Of a stretch of 64,000 bases of DNA, positions 13,964-23,347 are shown in pieces. Every line of letters begins with the position of its first letter. Within the stretch, counting starts at the first letter, position 1. The stretch is from assembly GCA_015257455.1 (NCBI GenBank), contig JABZKD010000001.1, positions 62,001 to 126,000 on the forward strand, written 5' to 3'. The notes beneath the pieces are model-generated. The model was not told where the DNA came from. It made no database searches and saw nothing but the letters and a program-made list of their open reading frames with translations. A program made the position numbers and the translations under genes. Source of the DNA: Nanosynbacter sp. Its GTDB lineage: Bacteria; Patescibacteriota; Saccharimonadia; Saccharimonadales; Saccharimonadaceae.

Positions 13964-14452
13964 ATGAAAATCAAGAAATCATCAGTTTTTGGTGTTTTTG
14001 GCGCATTATATTTATGCTTCTTTCTGATTTTTACTTTTCTAGCCTTCCAACCCCAAACCGTAGAGGCCAACACTAATTTGATTCTCGAAATTCCCAAAAT
14101 CAGCCTCACCTCACCGATTCGTGCCCTCGAAATTACCGACGAGAACACCCTTATTTCACCGGAACGCATTGCCGGCGTCTATCATGCCAATCAAAATCAC
14201 GATTTTATTATTGGCCACTCCTCTACAATTTTTCAGAATTTAGATAAATTAAAGGTCGGCGATACTTTTCGTTTTGGTGACCAAACTTACCAAATCAAAA
14301 CTCGTAAAATTCAGCAAAAATCCGACATCAATATGTCAAAACTCTTGACCAAAAAATCCACCCCGACTATCACCTTGATGACCTGCCATGGCAAAAAAAT
14401 CTCTGGGCACGATTATACCGAACGTCTAATTCTTACCGCTGAATTAATCTAA
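13964..14452 (+). CDS. Sortase family transpeptidase
   Basis: 162 residues with one N-terminal membrane anchor (about 8-29). Catalytic residues are visible: H85 in IIGHSS, C141 in TLMTC, R154 in TERLIL. The early IPKI motif and VGD before FRFGD are typical of the sortase barrel. Sortases cleave a C-terminal sorting signal and join the protein to an amine on the cell wall or a pilin. It is short and class D/E-like in appearance. No LPxTG-type signal is present in the three large surface proteins of this window, so its substrates are elsewhere or unusual. GGGAG lies before the ATG. Confidence 0.88.
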   Translation: MKIKKSSVFGVFGALYLCFFLIFTFLAFQPQTVEANTNLILEIPKISLTSPIRALEITDENTLISPERIAGVYHANQNHDFIIGHSSTIFQNLDKLKVGDTFRFGDQTYQIKTRKIQQKSDINMSKLLTKKSTPTITLMTCHGKKISGHDYTERLILTAELI

Positions 14453-14455
14453 TTT

Positions 14456-14517
14456 CGTAGAGTTCATCTCTACACGGCTTTTGTCTTACCTAAAAAAATC
14501 GTAGAGTTCATCTCTAC
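14456..14517. repeat. Two copies of an 18-bp dyad repeat
   Basis: CGTAGAGTTCATCTCTAC occurs identically at 14456-14473 and 14500-14517. Each copy is itself a hairpin (GTAGAG/CTCTAC, loop TTCAT). They lie between the convergent sortase and GH97 genes. Confidence 0.8.
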
Positions 14518-14543
14518 GTCATATCTGTTATTTTTTATCAAAA

Positions 14544-14566
14544 AACCTGGAGTCTATCTCCAGGTT
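14544..14566. terminator. Bidirectional terminator
   Basis: Perfect 9-bp stem AACCTGGAG / CTCCAGGTT, loop TCTAT, with an A-run on the left giving a U-tract for the minus-strand GH97 gene. Confidence 0.75.
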
Positions 14567-14575
14567 ATCTCTGTT

Positions 14576-16504
14576 TTAAACCTTCATTAATCGTACCGCG
14601 AAACCACCCATGCTCACCACCGGAATTTCCAGTTCATCTTCTGCATCCACCACCAGGCGCTCAATTTTAAGATCCGTTGGGTTCATGCGAAAATCCGCTA
14701 TGTCACCATCACGAAATATAAAAGCATTATATTTCACGTCTTTTTCCAAGAAACTTAACTTAACTTTCATCGTACGCGCCATATCATCGACAATACCACC
14801 GATATACCAGTCCGTCTCCCCTCGCCCGCGCCTGGCCACCGCATAATATTCACCGATTTTACCGAGCAAAGGTACTTCAATTTCAAAATTCACTGGTACT
14901 TTTTGAATAAATGACAACGCATCCCGATTTTTTTCATAAGATTCTGGACGGTCGGCCAACATCTGCATTCCAGAATGAAACACCACATAGTAAGCTAACT
15001 GTCGCGCTAGGGTAGAATAAACTTTTTTCGCTGGATTATTTAAGTCAAAAATTCCCGGTGTAAAATCAAAGCCACCGGCGAGCATTCTTGTGAAAGGTAG
15101 AATCACCGCGTGTTTAGAATTCAAACCACCGCCTTCATATTCTTGCCCCTTTGCCCCCTCTGTACAGAGTAAGTTCGGATAAGTTCGCTCGAGACCGGTG
15201 CCCTTAATCGATTCGTGGACATTCAGCATCATTTTTTTCTGTGCCGCTAACTTCAAAACGTTACTAAAATGCAACACCCCCGCCTGTGACTGATGAAATT
15301 CTTCACGCCCCTTAATCAACATCTTCGGACCTGAATAATCCAATTTCAAGTAATGCACCCCTTGTGCTTCTAACTCGTCAAATTGCTTAACCAGATTCTT
15401 TTCATAATTATCAATCTGACTCGCAGTTTCACATTGTCCCACAATCTCAATATTTTTTTGCTTAGCACGCTCCAAAATTTTCTTTTTATCTAGCTTCTTT
15501 GCCAAATTTTGATCCGACCACCCCTCGATCAAGAGTCCCGAGATACCTAATTTTTCACACCAATCAAGATATTCTAAAGCATGCTCCGTCGTCGCACCTT
15601 GTCGTTCAGAAGCCGTAAAACTCCAAACTCCAATCAGCATCGCCCACCAAATTCCCAGAAATTTAATCGGCAAAACCCAATCAAAATTCATTCTCGGACT
15701 CTGATTCAAGCTTAAAATCATTTTATTTTTCGTCAGTTGCACAGCAGTATCCGCCACCATTACTACCCGCCATGGCGTTTCAAAAGGTAAAGTCAAATAA
15801 GCTTTCATCCCATCTGAAAGTGGGGTAATATTTGTCTCGAGCCGCCCGATTTTATTCAACCCCAAAGTCATCGAACCATAATTAATCAGCGCTGCTTCGT
15901 GAATTGACAGAATCTTGCCGCTCGGAAGCTCTGCGGTAAATGGCGTCTGCCTCGACCCAGTCAAATTAAAAATCGACCGCTCTTCATAGTCCGTTTCCGA
16001 TCGCGCCAGGGTAAAGGCTGGCATCGACCAACTTTTGGCATGGATATCCAGATTGAATTCCGTTAGCTCATTCGTAATAATCATGCGCTGAAAACCTGGT
16101 TGCGGCGGAAACTCATAACGAAAAGCCACCCCCTCATCGAAAACTCGCACTCTCAAAGTAAAGATACGTCCATCTTTTTCACGCTCCGCCAAATAAAACG
16201 TCGTCTCGTTATATTTATTCACAATATCCAAAGTTTCCCCCACCACGCTCTGCCAAGTTTCATCCTTAAATTTTGGCAAAATCCTCACCACCCCCAAATT
16301 TTCCGCAATCGGTTTTTCATTATAAATTTCGAAACCTAATCTAGAATTACTCAGTAATACTTCTTGATTTTTTAGCACCCGATAGCTCGGACTACCATTT
16401 TTCAGACTAAACTCAAAAACCAAGCTGCCGCTCGGCGATTTTACATTCACTAAAGAATTCGCTTTCGCTTCTTCTTTTTTAAAAAGTCCTTTCAAAAAGC
16501 TCAT
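14576..16504 (-). CDS. Glycoside hydrolase family 97
   Basis: About 642 residues. Start chosen at MSFLKGLFKK because TATAAT (minus strand, 16514-16519) stands 9 nt before it. The N-terminal beta-sandwich (SPSGSLVFEF, LGFEIYNEKP) is followed by a TIM barrel with WWAMLIGVW, GLLIEGWS, YLKLDYSGP, MMLNVHESIKGTG and LLCTEGAKGQEYEGG, then a C-terminal domain. These are GH97 landmarks; the family contains inverting alpha-glucosidases and retaining alpha-galactosidases. The residues around HESIKGTG and TEGAKG agree with the SusB type, but I do not assign linkage. No signal peptide is seen, unlike Bacteroidetes homologues, so it probably acts in the cytoplasm on imported oligosaccharides. Confidence 0.85.
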   Translation of the reverse strand: MSFLKGLFKKEEAKANSLVNVKSPSGSLVFEFSLKNGSPSYRVLKNQEVLLSNSRLGFEIYNEKPIAENLGVVRILPKFKDETWQSVVGETLDIVNKYNETTFYLAEREKDGRIFTLRVRVFDEGVAFRYEFPPQPGFQRMIITNELTEFNLDIHAKSWSMPAFTLARSETDYEERSIFNLTGSRQTPFTAELPSGKILSIHEAALINYGSMTLGLNKIGRLETNITPLSDGMKAYLTLPFETPWRVVMVADTAVQLTKNKMILSLNQSPRMNFDWVLPIKFLGIWWAMLIGVWSFTASERQGATTEHALEYLDWCEKLGISGLLIEGWSDQNLAKKLDKKKILERAKQKNIEIVGQCETASQIDNYEKNLVKQFDELEAQGVHYLKLDYSGPKMLIKGREEFHQSQAGVLHFSNVLKLAAQKKMMLNVHESIKGTGLERTYPNLLCTEGAKGQEYEGGGLNSKHAVILPFTRMLAGGFDFTPGIFDLNNPAKKVYSTLARQLAYYVVFHSGMQMLADRPESYEKNRDALSFIQKVPVNFEIEVPLLGKIGEYYAVARRGRGETDWYIGGIVDDMARTMKVKLSFLEKDVKYNAFIFRDGDIADFRMNPTDLKIERLVVDAEDELEIPVVSMGGFAVRLMKV

Positions 16505-16553
16505 ATGCTTAATATTATACCGCATATGCTAAATATGATAAAATATTTTTAAG

Positions 16554-17507
16554 ATGCAAGACGATATTAATCTCGAAGAATTAACCAAAAATAGTAAACC
16601 TAGTTTTCTCAAAATTTTCTTTATCGTACTCGGTACTATTATTGGTGTATTTGCCATCGCTTTTGGTGTAGTTTCTTTACTTAAACTCCTTTCAAACACT
16701 GCCGAAAAAGTCGAAAATAAAAAACCGGAAATTGCTAAAGTTACCGAAAAACGCGCGCCGCATCGTATTGATTTACAATACCTCATCGACGATTGGCGTC
16801 GCAGCCAGGGAATCACTGAAGAATCGTCTGTGTTAATTTATGACCTTAATAATTCCGATATCGTCGGTCGTTTTAACGACACTAAAACCTTCACTGACCC
16901 AAATCTCATTAGTCTCCTAATCGCCTACGAAAATTATCGCCGCCTCAGTGACGGAAGCTTCCACCTTGACGACCAAATTAATCTCAAAAATCAAACCGCA
17001 CTCTCCCTTCAAGATTGTTTAAATGAACTTTTCACTTCCGAAAATACCAACTGCAAGGATGCTCTCCGCGCTGAACTTTCCGATGCCGTGCTCAATAATC
17101 TTCTCGCTAAAATGGATCTGGAGCATCTCAAAATTTCTGAAAACAACATCACCCTCACCGCGACTGACTATCTAAAACTTGTTAAGTTTATTTATAATTC
17201 CGAAAATCTTAAGTCTGAAAACTGGGATAAATTCTTCGCGCATTTTCTCATCACCGGCGATCATTTTGCTCTTATTTCCGGCATTAATAAAGCCACTATC
17301 TTCGATTACGCTTCCGCCAAATTAAAAACCGAAACCGTGGCAAACACTCTCCCGTATTTTAGTGAAGCCTCCATTCTCGAATTCAAAGATTTACCAAAAT
17401 ATGAAGACCGTAAGTATATCGTCATTTCACTTAATCAAAATTTTAACCCAACTAAACTTAATTCGCTCGGCCGCAATCTCGAAGAACGCGTCCTTAATGA
17501 ACGCTAA
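16554..17507 (+). CDS. Membrane-anchored degenerate beta-lactamase-fold protein
   Basis: 317 residues: cytoplasmic 1-18, one membrane helix (about 20-45), then an extracytoplasmic domain. The order VLIYDLNNSDIVGRF, LLIAYENYRRLSDGSFHLDDQI, SLQDCLNELFTSENTNCKDAL, LNNLLAKMDLEHL and TATDYLKLVKFIY follows class A beta-lactamase/PBP-like serine hydrolases (lysine helix, SDN-like loop, omega region). The catalytic SxxK is not conserved: the equivalent stretch reads TDPNLISLLIAY. It is therefore probably non-catalytic, perhaps a peptidoglycan-binding or scaffold protein. TAAAAT lies 9 nt before the start. Confidence 0.65.
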   Translation: MQDDINLEELTKNSKPSFLKIFFIVLGTIIGVFAIAFGVVSLLKLLSNTAEKVENKKPEIAKVTEKRAPHRIDLQYLIDDWRRSQGITEESSVLIYDLNNSDIVGRFNDTKTFTDPNLISLLIAYENYRRLSDGSFHLDDQINLKNQTALSLQDCLNELFTSENTNCKDALRAELSDAVLNNLLAKMDLEHLKISENNITLTATDYLKLVKFIYNSENLKSENWDKFFAHFLITGDHFALISGINKATIFDYASAKLKTETVANTLPYFSEASILEFKDLPKYEDRKYIVISLNQNFNPTKLNSLGRNLEERVLNER

Positions 17508-17594
17508 ATAATTATTCTAAAAAGATTACACCAGTCAAATATTTATAATCTTATTGACTTAACTAAATCCAACCTCTTACATTAACCTTTAAAT

Positions 17595-17625
17595 AAAAAT
17601 AAATCCCCGCAGGGATTTATTTTTT
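17595..17625. terminator. Bidirectional terminator
   Basis: 13-bp stem AAAAATAAATCCC / GGGATTTATTTTT, loop CGCA, between convergent genes. The rest of the 129-bp spacer shows nothing else. Confidence 0.85.
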
Positions 17626-17636
17626 ACTAAGATTAA

Positions 17637-18170
17637 TTAAGCTTGAGCGTTCCAGCGAGCAATTGCTTCTTTTACGACTTCCTTAGCTTCCTCAGCACCG
17701 AAGAAACCTTTCACCTCAGTAGTGCCAGGCTTCTTCAAATCTTTGTAATGGTTGAAGTGGAATTCGATTTGGCGGATTAATTGCTTTGGCAAATCTTCCA
17801 AAGTTTGGTACTTATCACCGTTATTACGGTCGTCTTCTGGTACACAGATAATCTTGTCATCAACTTCATCAGAGTCAACAAACTTCATCACACCAAGGAT
17901 ACGAGCCTTCATGTAAATACCGGTGGTCAGAGGCTGATCAGTGATCATCAAAACATCGAGTTCATCACCATCCTCATCGAGAGTTTGAGGGATAAAACCA
18001 TAATTACAAGGCTTTGCAAATGCCATTGGTTCGACACGGTCAAGCATAAAGCAAGCATTTTTGCGGTCCCATTCAATTTTGTGGTTAGAACCAGTAGGAA
18101 TTTCGATCACTACATTGAGTTCACCATTTTCGTAGTCACCTGGGGTCAAGATTTTGTTAAAATCAGCCAT
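17637..18170 (-). CDS. ppa: Inorganic pyrophosphatase (family I)
   Basis: 177 residues, the normal length. Signature DEDGDELDVLMITDQPL carries the metal-binding aspartates, with MAFAKPCNYGFIPQTL before it, WDRKNACFMLDRV near the N-terminus and EFHFNHYKDLKK near the end. It hydrolyses pyrophosphate from biosynthesis to phosphate in the cytoplasm. On the minus strand TATAAT and AAAGGAG precede the ATG. Single-gene unit. Confidence 0.96.
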   Translation of the reverse strand: MADFNKILTPGDYENGELNVVIEIPTGSNHKIEWDRKNACFMLDRVEPMAFAKPCNYGFIPQTLDEDGDELDVLMITDQPLTTGIYMKARILGVMKFVDSDEVDDKIICVPEDDRNNGDKYQTLEDLPKQLIRQIEFHFNHYKDLKKPGTTEVKGFFGAEEAKEVVKEAIARWNAQA

Positions 18171-18228
18171 ATTTCTCCTTTATTTTTTCTTATTATACCA
18201 TTTTTTCTCTCTGTGCTAAACTAAAACT

Positions 18229-19428
18229 ATGGAATTCAATGATTTAAGAAAACCTCTTGCCGAACGCATGCGACCTCAAAGCCTCGATGAAGTTTTTGGT
18301 CAAAAAACTATTATTGGTAAGGGTAAAATTCTCACTGAATTAATTAAATCAAAAGAACCCACTAACCTAATTTTCTGGGGACCTCCCGGCACCGGCAAAA
18401 CCACTCTAGCTCGCATTATCGCCAAGGAACTTGACGCCGATTTCGTCGAACTTTCTGCCGTCACTGCTCATAAATCCGACGTCGAGCAAGTGGTCGAACG
18501 TGCCAAACAAAACTGGAATCTTAAAGTCCGCACCTTGCTTTTTATTGACGAGATTCATCGTTTTAATAAAGCTCAACAAGACGCTTTTTTACCTCATGTC
18601 GAATCTGGCCTCATCACTCTGATTGGCGCCACTACAGAAAATCCGAGTTTTGAAGTCATCCCCGCTCTCATTTCACGTAGTCGCGTAGTAATTTTATCTA
18701 CCTTAAAAGATTCCGACATCAAAGACATTCTGCTCCGTGCCATCGAGAGGGAATATCCGAAAGCCAAAATCGACCCCGAAGTTATCGATTTTCTCACTCA
18801 CCTCAGCCACGGCGACGCGCGTTCGGCTCTGGGTGATCTCGAGCTCTGCCTCTCACTTAAAAATAAACTCACTCTCGATTTTGTCACTAAAACTTTAAAT
18901 AATAAGGTTAATTATTTTGATAAATCCGGTGATCGTCACTACGACACCATTTCTGCCTTCATCAAATCCATGCGCGGCAGCGACGTCGACGCTACACTTT
19001 ATTATCTAGCCCGCATGCTGGAAGGTGGAGAGGATCCTAAATTCATCGCTCGTCGTATGGTGATTTTTGCTTCCGAAGATATCGGACTCGCCGGCAACGG
19101 CGCCCTCACGCTCGCCGAATCGGCTTTTTCTGCTATCGAAAAGGTTGGTATGCCAGAAGGAGGAATTATCCTGTCTCATGTCGCCATTGCCCTCGCCAAA
19201 TCTAAAAAAGATCGTTCTAGTTATGACGCTTGGGGCCGCGCTAAGGCTCTGGCCAAAAGCACCAGTCATCTACCCATCCCGCTTGAGATTCGCAATCCCG
19301 AAACTAAACTGATGAAAAACCTGGGCTACGGCAAGGATTATAAATGGGAAGCCAATTTTCATCACCAAAAAAGCTACTTACCCGAAGAAATCAAAGACCA
19401 AAAACTTTATTTTCCACCCAAGAACTAA
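18229..19428 (+). CDS. rarA: Replication-associated recombination protein RarA (MgsA)
   Basis: 399 residues. Begins with LRKPLAERMRPQSLDEVFGQ, then Walker A GPPGTGKTT (about 51-59), Walker B LLFIDEIHRFNKAQQD, GATTENPSFEV (sensor 1) and SRSRV, then the C-terminal tetramerisation part with YYLARMLEGGEDP and ASEDIGLA. RarA acts at stalled forks with SSB and recombination proteins. A TAAACT box ends 6 nt before the ATG, matching the leaderless pattern. Confidence 0.95.
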   Translation: MEFNDLRKPLAERMRPQSLDEVFGQKTIIGKGKILTELIKSKEPTNLIFWGPPGTGKTTLARIIAKELDADFVELSAVTAHKSDVEQVVERAKQNWNLKVRTLLFIDEIHRFNKAQQDAFLPHVESGLITLIGATTENPSFEVIPALISRSRVVILSTLKDSDIKDILLRAIEREYPKAKIDPEVIDFLTHLSHGDARSALGDLELCLSLKNKLTLDFVTKTLNNKVNYFDKSGDRHYDTISAFIKSMRGSDVDATLYYLARMLEGGEDPKFIARRMVIFASEDIGLAGNGALTLAESAFSAIEKVGMPEGGIILSHVAIALAKSKKDRSSYDAWGRAKALAKSTSHLPIPLEIRNPETKLMKNLGYGKDYKWEANFHHQKSYLPEEIKDQKLYFPPKN

Positions 19429-19497
19429 TTAAAAACACCATAAAAACTTTTAAAAATCGATATTTTAAATTTATTTTGAATTTAGTAAAATAAACAT

Positions 19498-22059
19498 ATG
19501 CCAAATAATCACACATTTGCGACTAAAAAAGTCGCTAAGTCTCTTATTTTAGGGGTTAAATTATTTTCCATACGCCAACTTTTCTTTTCTTTATTGATAT
19601 TATCTAGCTTACTTACACTTAATTTTATTCGGTATTCCTTTTTTGAGACACCAAAAACCATAGCAGAAAGTAGCACTCCAACAAGCGCCGACAATCCAAC
19701 TCTTTCTCTCACTATCGATGGATCTAGTCAGATTAATTACAGCGACAGTTCGATTACTGAAAAATCAGCCACGACCAATATTAAAGTTAAAACCGACAAT
19801 GAAACTGGTTACGTAGTAAATTTTTCCAATCAAGCCGCCGATACTACACTCTATAATTCAGACACCTCCAGTAATTCCAAGATCACTTCTATCATAAGTG
19901 ATACTACCACCCTTCCATCAAACACTTACGGTTGGTCACTAGATAATACTACTTTTCAGCCAATTCCAGCAATTACACAGCCAAAAGATATTATTAAAAC
20001 CGAAGAGCCAACTAACACAACAGGCGAAACACACGAACTTCATATAAAAACTAAAATTAATAATACCCTCGATGCTGGCACCTACAGTACCAATCTTACT
20101 TTTTCTGTTATCACGAATAACGCTCCAACCCGTGCCGAATTTATGGCTAATTTCAGTTCCGCACTCAAACAGTATCGTACAGTAAATAATGTTTTAATTT
20201 TACCAACTTCATTTAAGCGTTCTCAAAGTGCCCCAAATATATCTATCCCATTTTTTACCGCATCAAGCCCAACTTCTATTAGTGAAATCAAAGTTTGGAT
20301 CGACCAAGCATCAAAAACATGCTATTGGTATACAGCAGCCGATATTGCAAATTTTAATTCTGACTCCGCGGGATTTTTTGGCTTAAATGAAAATTTTACC
20401 GAACTCACCGATCTTAGCCTTAAAAATCTAGATGCTAAAAATATTACTTTAGCTAACGATATGTTTTCTTCCACCAAGATTACTAATCTAGACTTATCAA
20501 AATTTAAAGCCAAAAATCTTACCAACATGAAACGTATGTTTGCAAATAACCAAAAAATCGAAAGCCTTGACCTTTCAAAATTCGGAACAAGTAACGTTAC
20601 TGATATGTCTGAACTTTTTGACGGCAACGAATCTCTCACTAAATTAAATATAGAAAACTTTGACACCCAAAATGTCACAACCATGAAAGCCATGTTCAGA
20701 AAAGTTGCCGTCAATCCTCTTAGATTAAGTCATTTTAAAACCAGTAAAGTTAACGATATGTCATACATGTTTCAAGGAGCAAAAACCTCTTTTATTACCG
20801 TATATAATTTCGACACCAGCAATGTACGAAATATGACTCACATGTTTGAAAACATGCCTAATCTTGATTATCTGGTAACCGCCTGCTTCGATACTAGCAA
20901 TGTGACCGATATGTCATATATGTATGCCAATCTGCCAACTATGCAGATGCTAGCCTATGGCCCAGGGGAATTATATGATTACAATACAGGAGGTTTTATT
21001 AATAAAACCCAAAATGCCACAAACCTAAGTCATATGTTCTACAATATACCTAATCTTAAACATATAGAAACCGGTTTTGGACTTCGCGCCATCCAAGAAC
21101 CTAGAAGATTATTGCCAACCCATTGTCAAGATAGATTGAATAGAAGTCAAAAAAGTGGTCAAATTGCAATGAACACCACAAATGCATTAGACATGTCATA
21201 TATGTTTAGCTCTATGCCGAAATTAGAATATTTACAGATTGATTTTAATACATTCAATACTTCGAACGTTACCAACATGTCGCACATGTTTAGTAATCTT
21301 AATAGTTTAACTTGCTTCAGTGACTACGGTGGTGGATGTAATGATTTTAGTTATGAAAACCCAAATAGTTACGAAGAAGATCAAATAAAAAATCACAATT
21401 TTGCCAATATGGACACCTCCAATGTAACCAACATGGAGTCCATGTTTGAGAATCTAGAATCATATAATTTTATACAAGAACTCCATTACCCGGAATTTCA
21501 GAATTATAATTTAATTGGAACAGAAAATTTTAGAAAAGGAAAAATCGAAAATCTAATTAAATTCGAATACAGTATGCGAAATGTAACAAATGCACGACGT
21601 ATGTTCGCAAATACCTACAAGAATCAGGCCCTTGATATTACTGGATTAGAAAGAATTGGAATGGCGGGGCATTTGGATATTACTGAAATGTTTGCTATGG
21701 ACGAAGCTAATCGTAGTGAATTACTGACCATTTTTGGCGTGTCTGACCATTGTAGTGGAGACACACATACCGGTTGGACTGCTTATACTTATAAAGTAAA
21801 TTTCAATACTCCAAACATTACTGGGACAAATGTATTTAAAAACACCGAAAAGTTATTTGGCGCATTTCCTCTACCAAATGATACTATTGGAAACCTATCA
21901 GATACATCTAAATATTCTAGTTACGATATAAATCATTTCAGCAGCTCCAATGCGAACGATGCAAGTTTTGCTTCACCTTTTGACTCCACGCATACACACA
22001 TACGAGAAATCGGTTACTTCTCTGGCATAAAAGATACCTCTAATAGTGTTTGTAACTAA
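19498..22059 (+). CDS. BspA-like leucine-rich surface protein (DUF285 repeats)
   Basis: 853 residues. One hydrophobic segment (about 27-46) works as signal or anchor. Residues 60-210 form a strand-rich domain. From about 300 onward there are many DUF285/BspA repeats of the form LDLSxFxTSNVTDMSxMF, with insertions between them. Such proteins are secreted and in other bacteria bind host proteins or partner cells. No LPxTG signal or C-terminal membrane helix is visible; the chain ends SGIKDTSNSVCN with a single cysteine. TAAAAT ends 6 nt before the ATG, unlike the other two BspA-like genes, which have leaders. In an epibiont a role in attachment to a host is plausible inference. Confidence 0.88.
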   Translation: MPNNHTFATKKVAKSLILGVKLFSIRQLFFSLLILSSLLTLNFIRYSFFETPKTIAESSTPTSADNPTLSLTIDGSSQINYSDSSITEKSATTNIKVKTDNETGYVVNFSNQAADTTLYNSDTSSNSKITSIISDTTTLPSNTYGWSLDNTTFQPIPAITQPKDIIKTEEPTNTTGETHELHIKTKINNTLDAGTYSTNLTFSVITNNAPTRAEFMANFSSALKQYRTVNNVLILPTSFKRSQSAPNISIPFFTASSPTSISEIKVWIDQASKTCYWYTAADIANFNSDSAGFFGLNENFTELTDLSLKNLDAKNITLANDMFSSTKITNLDLSKFKAKNLTNMKRMFANNQKIESLDLSKFGTSNVTDMSELFDGNESLTKLNIENFDTQNVTTMKAMFRKVAVNPLRLSHFKTSKVNDMSYMFQGAKTSFITVYNFDTSNVRNMTHMFENMPNLDYLVTACFDTSNVTDMSYMYANLPTMQMLAYGPGELYDYNTGGFINKTQNATNLSHMFYNIPNLKHIETGFGLRAIQEPRRLLPTHCQDRLNRSQKSGQIAMNTTNALDMSYMFSSMPKLEYLQIDFNTFNTSNVTNMSHMFSNLNSLTCFSDYGGGCNDFSYENPNSYEEDQIKNHNFANMDTSNVTNMESMFENLESYNFIQELHYPEFQNYNLIGTENFRKGKIENLIKFEYSMRNVTNARRMFANTYKNQALDITGLERIGMAGHLDITEMFAMDEANRSELLTIFGVSDHCSGDTHTGWTAYTYKVNFNTPNITGTNVFKNTEKLFGAFPLPNDTIGNLSDTSKYSSYDINHFSSSNANDASFASPFDSTHTHIREIGYFSGIKDTSNSVCN

Positions 22060-22075
22060 AACTCATTAACTTCAG

Positions 22076-22104
22076 TTGCCAAATCCTCTCTTTTATGCTT
22101 TAAT
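22076..22104 (+). promoter_or_regulatory. Promoter for 22159 gene
   Basis: TTGCCA, 17-bp spacer, TTTAAT; leader about 48 nt. Confidence 0.6.
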
Positions 22105-22158
22105 ATAAACACTTTAGTACCTTAACAGGAAAATCGTATTGTAAAAAGGAGGGTTACC

Positions 22159-22689
22159 ATGGAAGGTTTCTTAGACAAACGCAAATTAGAAAATGAAGCT
22201 AGTTTCAAAGAAGTTTTACACGTTTTAGACGAAGCCTACAATCTTTTCAGCCTACGATTTTGTTGGTCCGATATGATCGAAACTACCAACACTGAGACCA
22301 GAAGAAAAGATTACGACGAACTACAAAACACCACCGATTTCGATCGTAGATTACGTCTCTGGTATCAGGACAAAAATTCTGCACCGCTCGAAGTGCCCAA
22401 GGAGATTCATGCTACTATTTCTGTCGACCGCATTACTAGTGTAATGCCAAGATGTGCCAAGCAACATGCTAGACACTATCGTAATGATCACATTAAATTT
22501 CGCACTTTTCAGTTTAGTGTCAAATCACTTCGGCGTCTATCTAAGGAGGAAACTCGCAAAATCTATAATGAGTATAGTCTTCCTACTGACCTCTGGGATG
22601 CTATTAGTAAAGGCGATGTCTATGTTATTACTACCACCAGTGGCGAAGAACTAAATCTGGTTCATCGCACTACCGACCAAAAGGCCTAA
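22159..22689 (+). CDS. Unrecognised protein, distant family B member
   Basis: 176 residues; AAGGAGGG lies 6 nt before the ATG, the ribosome-binding style of the accessory island rather than of the housekeeping genes. Helical N-terminus (FKEVLHVLDEAYNLF), a middle with ITSVMPRCAKQHARHY, then FSVKSLRRLSKEETRKIY and DVYVITTTSGEELNLVHR. The last two elements match the 5523 product (LDLPLMSKEELLNIF, EIYLVTSKMDKYYLIS) in order and spacing. No enzymatic motif. A stand-alone transcript with its own promoter and terminator, about 15 kb from its relatives. Confidence 0.55.
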   Translation: MEGFLDKRKLENEASFKEVLHVLDEAYNLFSLRFCWSDMIETTNTETRRKDYDELQNTTDFDRRLRLWYQDKNSAPLEVPKEIHATISVDRITSVMPRCAKQHARHYRNDHIKFRTFQFSVKSLRRLSKEETRKIYNEYSLPTDLWDAISKGDVYVITTTSGEELNLVHRTTDQKA

Positions 22690-22718
22690 TGCCGCCGAAA
22701 AACGCAACACAATTTTTC

Positions 22719-22742
22719 ACCCCCGGATTCGGGGGTCTTTTT
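22719..22742 (+). terminator. Intrinsic terminator
   Basis: ACCCCCG / CGGGGGT, loop GATT, then CTTTTTT. Confidence 0.9.
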
Positions 22743-22774
22743 TATCCTAAGTGGGGCCTTTTTATCCTAGGTCA

Positions 22775-22803
22775 TTTACAAAAACCTCTTTACATGCTAC
22801 AAT
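22775..22803 (+). promoter_or_regulatory. Promoter for secE-nusG
   Basis: TTTACA, 17-bp spacer, TACAAT. Confidence 0.7.
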
Positions 22804-22812
22804 CTACTTGAC

Positions 22813-22836
22813 AGTCTGGTTATCAGACTATTTTTT
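22813..22836 (+). promoter_or_regulatory. Leader hairpin with T6 before secE
   Basis: AGTCTG / CAGACT with loop GTTAT, then ATTTTTT, only ~10 nt after the -10 box. A short terminator-like element in the secE-nusG leader; feedback by the encoded transcription factor NusG is conceivable but not shown. Confidence 0.45.
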
Positions 22837-22849
22837 ATGGAAGGAGTAT

Positions 22850-23326
22850 ATGGCGCACATCACCCGCATCAAAGCAGGTCAATCTGGGTCAAAAAATTCA
22901 GATCAAACCACCAAAGCTTCTGGCAAAAATCCAGAACCTAAAAAACCGATTCAAGACAACGCCGAAATCCGCGCGGATATCACAGAATCAACAACCAACG
23001 ACAAAAAGTCCCTTAAAAACGCAAAAAAACTCGCCAAATTAGAGAAAAAAGCTGAAAAAATCGCCGCCAAAAAGGCCAAAAAAACCTCCGGTGAAAAGTC
23101 CAAGAACCCACTCATTCGTTTCTTACTCTTCATCACCACTCCAATTCGCTCTTTTTTCCGCTATCTCGCCGAATCCTGGCAAGAACTCAAGCAAGTGCGT
23201 TGGCCAAATCGTAAAATGACCTGGAAGCTTGTCTTCGCTGTTATTTTATACACCGTCATCTTTGCCGCTTTTATTATGGTACTTGACGCATTATTCACAT
23301 TATTGTTTAATAGTTTATTGAAATAG
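22850..23326 (+). CDS. secE: Preprotein translocase subunit SecE
   Basis: 158 residues; start at MAHITRIKAG after AAGGAG. The C-terminal ~60 residues are canonical SecE: SWQELKQVRWPNRKMTW followed by one membrane helix (VFAVILYTVIFAAFIMV). SecE clamps SecY in the secretion channel. The N-terminal ~95 residues are an unusual extension, very rich in lysine and alanine (AKKLAKLEKKAEKIAAKK) and probably a disordered or coiled cytoplasmic segment. Position directly before nusG is the usual bacterial order. Confidence 0.93.
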   Translation: MAHITRIKAGQSGSKNSDQTTKASGKNPEPKKPIQDNAEIRADITESTTNDKKSLKNAKKLAKLEKKAEKIAAKKAKKTSGEKSKNPLIRFLLFITTPIRSFFRYLAESWQELKQVRWPNRKMTWKLVFAVILYTVIFAAFIMVLDALFTLLFNSLLK

Positions 23327-23347
23327 GAAAGAGAAAAAGGAAATCAC

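Noticed and set aside
14456..14517. CRISPR-like repeats
   Set aside because: Only two copies with a 26-bp spacer, no cas genes, and the repeat is a simple hairpin.
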